A DNA stretch of 48,990 nt from an uncultured Paracoccaceae bacterium (GTDB lineage: Bacteria > Pseudomonadota > Alphaproteobacteria > Rhodobacterales > Rhodobacteraceae): positions 1-48,990 of the forward strand of contig CALKJA010000208.1 in the NCBI GenBank assembly GCA_937995865.1, written 5' to 3'. Made by a program: the position numbers and the translations under genes. The notes beneath the pieces were generated by a model. It was not told the DNA's origin. It saw nothing but the letters and a program-made list of their open reading frames with translations, and searched no databases. This document shows positions 42,927 through 48,990 of the stretch, in pieces; the stretch's first letter is position 1; each line of letters starts with the position of its first letter.

Positions 42927-44628
42927 CAATGGGCTCCTGGCCTTCTTCTTCGAGAACCGCATCAAACCCGATTTCAAGCTTCCTGCGAATCCGGTCGGCG
43001 GCACCTGCCTCGGGATCAAAAGACAAAGCGCGCATCCATTGGAAGCGAGCCTCGATGACACGACCAACAGCCCAATACACATCACCAAGGTGATCGTTGA
43101 TTATTGGATCTGTAGCCTCAAACTCAACGGCCGCCTCCATCGGTGCCACGGCTTCCTCATAGCGTTTAAGTTGGAACAACACCCAGCCAAGACTATCAAG
43201 AATATGCCCATTTTCTGGCCGTGCAATTGCGGCGGTCTCAATCATCGCAAGCGCTTCGTCCAATTTTTCACCCTTCTCAACGAGAGAGTAGCCAAGGTAA
43301 TTGAGCACCTGAGGTTGACCCGGATTCAGCTCAAGGGCTGAACGTAAGTCCGCTTCTGCCAGATCCCAATTGCCCGCACGTTCATGCGAAATCCCCCGGG
43401 CAAAGAAAGAGAACCAGTGCTCTGATGAAATTTCGGAATAGAGCGCAAGCGACGTGTCGTATGCTTTTATCGCGTCGTCAAATTGGCTATCACGACGCAA
43501 CGCATCACCCAGTTTGGCGTAGATCGAAGGCACACTAGGGTTCGCCTTGGAAAGCTGCCGCAAGACCTCGATGGCGGCTTCACTCCGCCCAGCTGCCCGG
43601 AGCGCATCCGATCGACCAAGTTCTGCCGTTAGGTATTCAGGCGCGCTTGCGGGAACGCGGTCATAGGTGGCTATGGCCAGCTCGAACTGCCCCAACTCCT
43701 CAAGATATTCCGCTGAAAGCAGCATCGTATCGATATTGCCGGGGTTCAGGTGCTCGGCGAGGCGCGCATACATCAACGCATAGCTTTCAGATGCTTCCCC
43801 CTTTAGTGCCGCGGCCACCGTGTAAAACACCTCTGCGATGCCATGAGCCGGGTCCATCACTTGCGTAAACGGGATGACCTCTCCTGCAACAAGACGCAGG
43901 CGTAAATTAGCAAGCGTTGCGTCTAAATCGGTTCCCATAACAGCCGAAATCCGTTCGACCGCGCGCTCATTCTGACCCAACTGGCTCATCACCATAACAT
44001 GAGTAATCAGGCCACGGCGGTTTGGCGGCACCACTCCTTTGGTGCGGCCACTCAGAATATCGTCGGCTGCCTCAAAATCCGCTGCTGAAGCGAGTGCGAG
44101 CGATTTATGGAACAAAGCGAATGCCGCAAGGCCTGGATTCTCTGCGACAACATCAAATCCAGTCAGCCCTGCCTCGAGATCGCCTGCGCCAACATGCGCC
44201 CACGCGCGCAGCAAGCCATCAACAAGCGGACCTACACGGGCTGTGCCGCCGAAACTGCCAGCCAATTGCTCGTATTTTCCGTCCAAAGCTTGTTCGGCAA
44301 CAACAGCCATATGCGCGATTTGGCTATTTACGCCCGAATTCAACAGCCGTGCGGCAACGGCAGCGCCCGCGTTAAAATCGCCCAGCGCGATATGTGCGGA
44401 CATCGCGTTTTCCATGTGCGACTGGTTACTTGGATCTCGCGACATCGCCTGAGTGTAAAAACGCGCCGCAGCACGGAAATCGCTATCAATGCTGGCTTGC
44501 CGTGCTGCGAGATAGGCACCTGCAATACCCGGAACAGAGGTTCGCATAAGCTGAGCATCCGCCACCGAGCCAGCCGATCCGGCGCACAATGCGAAAGCCC
44601 AGGCAAGTTTACGTAGTTCAAAACCCAT
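42907..44628 (-). CDS. Secreted TPR-repeat protein
   Basis: The 573-residue protein has a signal peptide (to about residue 24, SVADA) followed by helical repeats with the TPR pattern, for example AIKAYDTSLALYSEISSEHW and ALELNPGQPQVLNYLGYSLV. It should be periplasmic and bind partner proteins; its role is unknown. ATG 44628 follows gggag. Confidence 0.85.
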   Translation of the reverse strand: MGFELRKLAWAFALCAGSAGSVADAQLMRTSVPGIAGAYLAARQASIDSDFRAAARFYTQAMSRDPSNQSHMENAMSAHIALGDFNAGAAVAARLLNSGVNSQIAHMAVVAEQALDGKYEQLAGSFGGTARVGPLVDGLLRAWAHVGAGDLEAGLTGFDVVAENPGLAAFALFHKSLALASAADFEAADDILSGRTKGVVPPNRRGLITHVMVMSQLGQNERAVERISAVMGTDLDATLANLRLRLVAGEVIPFTQVMDPAHGIAEVFYTVAAALKGEASESYALMYARLAEHLNPGNIDTMLLSAEYLEELGQFELAIATYDRVPASAPEYLTAELGRSDALRAAGRSEAAIEVLRQLSKANPSVPSIYAKLGDALRRDSQFDDAIKAYDTSLALYSEISSEHWFSFFARGISHERAGNWDLAEADLRSALELNPGQPQVLNYLGYSLVEKGEKLDEALAMIETAAIARPENGHILDSLGWVLFQLKRYEEAVAPMEAAVEFEATDPIINDHLGDVYWAVGRVIEARFQWMRALSFDPEAGAADRIRRKLEIGFDAVLEEEGQEPIDVAQDG

Positions 44629-44719
44629 GCACATCTCCCAGTATGCGTTCCCGCGTATCAAATATGCGTTCCATGAAACCTAGTGGAGGGTTTCTCAGGA
44701 CTTCAATACAACTAAACGC

Positions 44720-44755
44720 AAAAGGCGGCCCGAACGCCCGTTCATGCCGCCTTTT
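44720..44755 (-). terminator. Terminator after the ETF-QO gene
   Basis: aaaaggcggc and gccgcctttt form a perfect 10-bp stem with a 16-base loop, between the ETF-QO and TPR genes on the minus strand. The A and T runs make it bidirectional in form. Confidence 0.7.
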
Positions 44756-44776
44756 TCTAAAATATCTGCTGTGCGC

Positions 44777-46429
44777 TTACATGTTTGGGTAGTTTGGTCC
44801 ATCGCCACCCTGCGGCGTGACCCAAGTGATGTTTTGGCTGGGATCTTTGATATCGCATGTTTTGCAGTGCACGCAGTTCTGGAAGTTGATGACAAATCGC
44901 GCGGGCTTGTCGTCTTCCTTTACCACCTCATACACACCCGCAGGGCAATAGCGCTGTGCAGGTTCGGCATACCTTGGCAGGTTTTCCATGATTGGGATAT
45001 CAGTGTCGGACAACTGCAAATGTGCAGGCTGGCTTTCTTCGTGATTGGTCATAGAGAAACTAACATTCGTCAATCGGTCAAAAGAGAGCTTTCCGTCCGG
45101 CTTTGGGTACTCAATGGGCTCATGCGCATAAACCGTTCCGGTTGCTTCGGCATCGGTCTTGCCGTGGCGCAACGTTCCAAAAAGGGAAAAGCCGGTGAGG
45201 GTATTCATCCACATATCCGCAGCTCCGCCAAGGAGCGACGCCAGCAGTCCGAACTTGGACCAAAGCGGCTTAACATTGCGGACAGGTTTCAGATCCTGAG
45301 CGACAGGTCCAGATTTCAGCGCCTCATCATATTCTCTTAGTGTATCACTGCTGCGCCCGTCCGCGATCGCGGCATGGGCCGCTTCAGCGGCATGAATGCC
45401 ACTGAACATTGCGTTGTGATTGCCTTTGATCCGCGGGACGTTGACCAGACCCGCCGAACAACCCAGCAAAGCGCCGCCAGGGAAAGCCGTTTTAGGGATC
45501 GATTGCCATCCGCCTTCGGAGATAGCACGCGCGCCATAGGCCACACGTTTTCCGCCTTCAAGAAGCTCTGCAATCATCGGGTGATGCTTAAAACGCTGGA
45601 ATTCCATATAAGGGAACAAATGCGGGTTCGCATAGTTTAAGTGCACAACAAACCCGACATAAACCTGATTGTTATCAAGGTGGTACACAAATGAGCCGCC
45701 ACCTGCATTGGACTCAAGCGGCCAGCCCATCGTGTGCATGACCGATCCTTCACGGTGCTTAGTGGGATCGATTTCCCAGATTTCTTTCATCCCAAGCCCG
45801 TATTTCTGCGGCTCAGAGTTTGCAGCGAGATTGTATTTCTCGATCGCTGTCTTGGACAATGAACCCCGCACACCTTCGCTCAAGAAGACGTATTTGCCGA
45901 GAAGCTCCATCCCGGGTTCGTAGCCAACGCCGGGTGTGCCGTCGGGGTTGAGTCCAAACTCACCAGCAACTACGCCTTTGACCGCACCACTGTCATCAAA
46001 CACCAGTTCTGAGCAGGCCATGCCGGGGAATATCTCAACGCCCAACTCTTCGGCTTGCTCTGCCATCCAACGGCACACATTGCCCATCGAAACGATATAG
46101 TTGCCGTGGTTATTCATCAGCGGCGGCATTGCAAAATTCGGAACGCGAATCTTCCCTGCCGCCCCAAGCATATAGAAGCTGTCTTCTTTCACAGGCACCG
46201 TGATAGGCGCGCCTTTGGCCTTCCATTCGGGGATCAACGCATCAAGACCGGATGGATCAAGCACCGCGCCCGATAAGATATGCGCCCCAACTTCCGAGCC
46301 TTTTTCCAGCACAACGACTTCAAGATTCGCATCCAGCTGTTTCAGGCGGATCGCGGCAGAAAGGCCCGCAGGCCCTGCACCAACGATCACCACGTCATAT
46401 TCCATCGTTTCGCGTTCAATCTCGGACAT
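44777..46429 (-). CDS. Electron transfer flavoprotein-ubiquinone oxidoreductase
   Basis: The 550-residue protein passes electrons from reduced ETF to the quinone pool in acyl-CoA and amino acid oxidation. The FAD motif VIVGAGPAGLSAA is at residues 14-26, and the 4Fe-4S ligands are C495, C519, C522 and C525 (NCVHCKTCDIKDPSQNITW). It is monotopic on the inner membrane. The first ATG is 46429; the internal Met9 is also possible. Confidence 0.95.
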   Translation of the reverse strand: MSEIERETMEYDVVIVGAGPAGLSAAIRLKQLDANLEVVVLEKGSEVGAHILSGAVLDPSGLDALIPEWKAKGAPITVPVKEDSFYMLGAAGKIRVPNFAMPPLMNNHGNYIVSMGNVCRWMAEQAEELGVEIFPGMACSELVFDDSGAVKGVVAGEFGLNPDGTPGVGYEPGMELLGKYVFLSEGVRGSLSKTAIEKYNLAANSEPQKYGLGMKEIWEIDPTKHREGSVMHTMGWPLESNAGGGSFVYHLDNNQVYVGFVVHLNYANPHLFPYMEFQRFKHHPMIAELLEGGKRVAYGARAISEGGWQSIPKTAFPGGALLGCSAGLVNVPRIKGNHNAMFSGIHAAEAAHAAIADGRSSDTLREYDEALKSGPVAQDLKPVRNVKPLWSKFGLLASLLGGAADMWMNTLTGFSLFGTLRHGKTDAEATGTVYAHEPIEYPKPDGKLSFDRLTNVSFSMTNHEESQPAHLQLSDTDIPIMENLPRYAEPAQRYCPAGVYEVVKEDDKPARFVINFQNCVHCKTCDIKDPSQNITWVTPQGGDGPNYPNM

Positions 46430-46529
46430 AATAAACTCACATGGCTTGGTTTAAGCGTATATCTGCGCTCTTCTCGATGGGGTCAACTTGGACGAGACGT
46501 AATTTGGCTCGCAAGCGACCTTGCGTCAC

Positions 46530-47000
46530 CTATTTGCAGTCACCCGGGGGCATATCCTGAGCAGATTGTCCCAAAAGGTACCGCGGACCCGCGCCAAAGG
46601 CTGCAGCCCCGTCCTTTGGATTGTAAAGCGCACAGGCCTCAAGGCTGAGACACCCACAACCAATGCATCCATCCAATCCCGACCGCAGAGCCTTTAGGCG
46701 GTCGATCTGATCATCAAGTGCGGCTCGAAATTCGGTAGACAGTCTTGCCCAGTCTGCTTTGTTTGGTGTTCGACCCTGCGGGAGCGTATCCAGCGCCGTC
46801 CGTATGTCGGCCAACGCAAAACCAAGACGCTGTGCGATCAGGATAAAGCTAACCCGTCGAATATCGGCCCGGCGAAACTGCCTGCGCCCACCGGCGCTAC
46901 GTACCGGATGAACAAGCCCCTGATCCGCATAATATCGTATTGCAGATACGGCCAATCCAGTTCGCCTTGCTACCTCGCCGATAGTGAAACCTCGTTCCAT
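46530..47000 (-). CDS. soxR: Redox-sensitive regulator SoxR
   Basis: The 156-residue MerR-family protein has the HTH (FTIGEVARRTGLAVSAIRYY) and the C112-x2-C115-x-C117-x5-C123 cluster that binds [2Fe-2S], which marks SoxR. Oxidation by redox-active compounds converts it to an activator. It has aggaggt before the ATG. It faces a VOC gene across a promoter with a SoxR box. Confidence 0.93.
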   Translation of the reverse strand: MERGFTIGEVARRTGLAVSAIRYYADQGLVHPVRSAGGRRQFRRADIRRVSFILIAQRLGFALADIRTALDTLPQGRTPNKADWARLSTEFRAALDDQIDRLKALRSGLDGCIGCGCLSLEACALYNPKDGAAAFGAGPRYLLGQSAQDMPPGDCK

Positions 47001-47019
47001 AGCACCTCCTAAAAAACTC

Positions 47020-47050
47020 TTGATCTCAAGTTAACTTGAGGAGTTATCGA
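47020..47050 (+). promoter_or_regulatory. SoxR-regulated promoter
   Basis: -35-like TTGATC (47020-47025) and -10-like TATCGA (47045-47050) are 19 bases apart. The spacer holds CTCAAGTTAACTTGAG (47025-47040), a perfect 16-bp palindrome equal to the E. coli soxS box core. The direction points to the VOC gene at 47078. Confidence 0.8.
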
Positions 47051-47077
47051 GTTTGGGTCAAGACAAAGGAAACGACT

Positions 47078-47482
47078 ATGACAAACCTTGAACATCTGAA
47101 CATTACGGTTGGAGATGCCCGCGCATCCGCAGCTTGGATAGAACGCGTTTTTAACTGGAAAGTCCGCTGGGCTGGGCCGGTGCAAAACGGTGCTGGTTAC
47201 ACGATCCATATCGGCTCAAGCGAACACTATGTAGCCCTTTACCAACCTGTTAAGGGCACGCCAGCCGCGCACTCAACCACATCCAAGGTCGGCACACTCA
47301 ACCATGTCGGGTTAACGGTAGCTGATCTTGATTCTGCTGAAACCAAAGTGCGCGCAGAAGGTTTTACGCCAACAAATCACGCTGACTACGAGCCCGGGCG
47401 GCGCTTCTATTTCCATGATCATGACAATGTTGAGTGGGAACTGGTCGAATACGCGCGATCTCCCGCCCATGACGGTGCTTGA
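47078..47482 (+). CDS. VOC-family protein
   Basis: The 134-residue protein has the vicinal oxygen chelate layout: two beta-alpha-beta-beta-beta modules with candidate ligands His6 (LEHLNITVGD), His72 region (LNHVGLTVADLDSAE) and Glu in VEWELVEYA. The family includes glyoxalases and dioxygenases. It is the likely SoxR target here, so a role in redox-stress detoxification is plausible; the substrate is unknown. ATG 47078 follows aaagga. Confidence 0.85.
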   Translation: MTNLEHLNITVGDARASAAWIERVFNWKVRWAGPVQNGAGYTIHIGSSEHYVALYQPVKGTPAAHSTTSKVGTLNHVGLTVADLDSAETKVRAEGFTPTNHADYEPGRRFYFHDHDNVEWELVEYARSPAHDGA

Positions 47483-47563
47483 GGCCCCATCAAAGGCCCT
47501 ATACGGTTGCATTCGGTGAGGCCCTAGGATTGGGTCGCGCGAAGCAAAGAATAGGTTCAATAC

Positions 47564-48034
47564 ATGGAAAAGATCGCAATCACGCGCGCCGGCTACGACC
47601 GGCTTGACGCAGAGATGAAGCATTTGAAATCCGTCGAACGACCCACGATCATCACTGCTATTGCCGAAGCACGCGAACTCGGCGATCTCAAAGAGAACGC
47701 CGAGTATCATTCCGCACGTGAAAAACAGGGCTTCATCGAAGGTCGCATCAAAGAGCTAGAAGCCATTACTGGGCGCGCAGATATTATTGACGTTTCCAAG
47801 CTTTCGGGATCAATCAAATTTGGTGCAACCGTTGCGATTGTTGACGAAGACACTGACGAAGAGAAAACCTATCAAATCGTTGGTGAGCCCGAAGCAAATA
47901 TTGAAGCGGGCCTCTTAAACATCAAATCTCCGATCGCACGGGCGCTAATTGGTAAGGAAGAGGGCGACAGCGTTGAAGTCCGCACCCCCGGCGGGGTGCG
48001 TGGTTACGAGATTCTTTCTGTCGCATTTCTCTGA
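47564..48034 (+). CDS. greA: Transcription elongation factor GreA
   Basis: The 156-residue factor rescues backtracked RNA polymerase by stimulating transcript cleavage. It has the N-terminal coiled coil with the acidic tip ([18 protein letters not shown]) and the C-terminal FKBP-like domain ([20 protein letters not shown]). Confidence 0.95.
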   Translation: MEKIAITRAGYDRLDAEMKHLKSVERPTIITAIAEARELGDLKENAEYHSAREKQGFIEGRIKELEAITGRADIIDVSKLSGSIKFGATVAIVDEDTDEEKTYQIVGEPEANIEAGLLNIKSPIARALIGKEEGDSVEVRTPGGVRGYEILSVAFL

Positions 48035-48042
48035 GGCTACCG

Positions 48043-48990
48043 ATGGCAAAGCCGCCCAGCACCGCTGAAAAAAAGTCTGCACTTGGTATCTATGAGAAGC
48101 CGGGCATCAAAGGCATGTCCGCCGTTGAAATCATCGCGATCACACTCTCTGCCTTGTGGTTGGTGGGCTCTGCCATTTTCTTCCTTGGCATGGGCGGTAC
48201 CGCCATCTTCCAGCCCGAGAATATGGACCAACTCAGCTTTGTGATGACGCTGCTTGCGGTTTTCCTTCCTGTCGCAGTGATTTGGGTTGCGGCTTCAGCC
48301 GCGCGATCCGCGCGTATCGTCAAAGACGAGAGCCAACGCCTTCAGGCTGCAATTGATGCGATGCGCCAGACTTATGTTGCGGATCGGCAGACGCACGGGC
48401 TTACCCCTTCCACAGGGGTCGAAAAGAAGCTTGATGAAATTGTGGAAAGCGCCAAGAAGACGGAAACAACCGTGGCAACTTTTGCTTCTGCGCGTCCGAA
48501 AGCAGGCGCGCCTGCACCGTCCCCAACAGTTCCTTCAGATGATCAACCCACACTCGCCCTTGGGACGTCAGCCGAAGACTTTGCACCTGCTCTTGAGACG
48601 GTCGATTTTATTCGCGCACTGAACTTCCCGGAAACCGCCGAGGATCAAGCAGGCTTTGCCGCGCTGCGCCGCGCGCTCAAGGATCGCAAAGCGGCGGCTC
48701 TGGTACAGGCTTCTCAAGATGTGCTGACCCTGCTCAGCCAAGAAGGCATCTATATGGATGATCTGCGGCCGGATCGCGCAAAGCCTGAGATCTGGCGCCG
48801 CTTTGCAGCAGGCGAACGAGGACGCGCTGTTGCCGTTCTGGGCGGGATCCGAGATCGATCGGCTTTGGCATTGTCCGCCGGGCGAATGCGATCCGACGCG
48901 ATTTTTCGTGATGCTGCACACCATTTCCTGCGCCGCTATGATCAGATGCTGGCAGAGTTTGTAGAATACGCCACTGACGAAGAGATTGCA
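48043..48990 (+). CDS. Membrane protein, cut at the window end
   Basis: The frame begins at the ATG at 48043, eight bases after greA, and stays open to the last base (316 codons). It has two hydrophobic segments (about 33-55 and 65-85), then a coiled-coil, proline-rich linker and a helical C-terminal part. The family is unrecognised; the same neighbour to greA is common in Rhodobacteraceae. The true end lies outside the window. Confidence 0.65.
   Translation, partial: MAKPPSTAEKKSALGIYEKPGIKGMSAVEIIAITLSALWLVGSAIFFLGMGGTAIFQPENMDQLSFVMTLLAVFLPVAVIWVAASAARSARIVKDESQRLQAAIDAMRQTYVADRQTHGLTPSTGVEKKLDEIVESAKKTETTVATFASARPKAGAPAPSPTVPSDDQPTLALGTSAEDFAPALETVDFIRALNFPETAEDQAGFAALRRALKDRKAAALVQASQDVLTLLSQEGIYMDDLRPDRAKPEIWRRFAAGERGRAVAVLGGIRDRSALALSAGRMRSDAIFRDAAHHFLRRYDQMLAEFVEYATDEEIA

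Noticed and set aside
1-48990. Transposon, prophage or genomic island
   Set aside because: I found no transposase, integrase, tRNA or flanking direct repeats; regulators and transporters alone do not establish transfer.

Overview
The window is bacterial chromosome from an alphaproteobacterium, most likely the Roseobacter group of Rhodobacteraceae. The evidence is the gene content and order: a malyl-CoA lyase of the ethylmalonyl-CoA pathway type, the order lysA / TIGR02302 protein / MJ0042 zinc-ribbon protein / ftsE / ftsX / plsC, an argH + small lipoprotein pair next to tlpA, a Hint-domain protein, an HvrA-like H-NS protein, phaA-phaB and a SoxR regulator. Genes are dense on both strands. No gene-free stretch exceeds about 300 bases, and I saw no tRNA, rRNA, CRISPR array, insertion sequence or prophage gene.

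Layout. 1-1388: two overlapping genes for a membrane-anchored protein and a secreted thioredoxin-fold protein. 1589-5343: a glucosylglycerate locus, with a GH13_18 phosphorylase converging on a GpgS-type synthase and its HAD phosphatase. 5579-15710: accessory region of small regulator-plus-partner units (ArsR/SRPBCC, LysR/small protein, MarR/cysteine hydrolase, MerR/DUF2938) with transporters, a serine hydrolase, a sulfotransferase and a decayed glutathionyl-hydroquinone reductase gene. 15806-16921: a Hint-domain protein interrupted by an in-frame TAA. 16929-19056: dgcA and dgcN (D-glutamate catabolism). 19334-20290: mcl1. 20375-20427: an unusual hairpin whose loop is a perfect G-quadruplex motif. 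20471-28735: conserved core block lysA to accA. 28789-35437: glycosyltransferase, AraC-type regulator, argH/lipoprotein, TlpA-like protein, H-NS protein, tag and an EAL phosphodiesterase. 35635-37641: phaA-phaB. 37718-39974: LysR/EamA operon with a divergent small protein and a YdcH-type protein. 40091-46429: methyltransferase/DUF2007, polyprenyl diphosphate synthase, ispE, a TPR protein and ETF-ubiquinone oxidoreductase. 46530-48990: soxR with a textbook SoxR box facing a VOC protein, greA and a truncated membrane protein.

How the genes work together. The three-gene block at 1589-5343 can both make and phosphorolyse a compatible solute. mcl1, phaA and phaB belong to acetyl-CoA assimilation and polyhydroxybutyrate metabolism, and ETF-QO passes electrons from acyl-CoA oxidation to quinone, whose tail the polyprenyl synthase makes. 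dgcN/dgcA route D-glutamate towards N-acetyl-L-glutamate. FtsEX, PlsC, AccA, LysA and TIGR02302 serve envelope growth and division. Several regulators have inverted repeats placed over or beside their own promoters, which suggests autoregulated two-gene units. No clearly novel multi-gene system is visible. The most unusual signals are the hairpin/G-quadruplex element, the in-frame stop in the Hint gene, the 11-bp repeats before dgcA and the near-perfect palindromes at the divergent LysR promoters.
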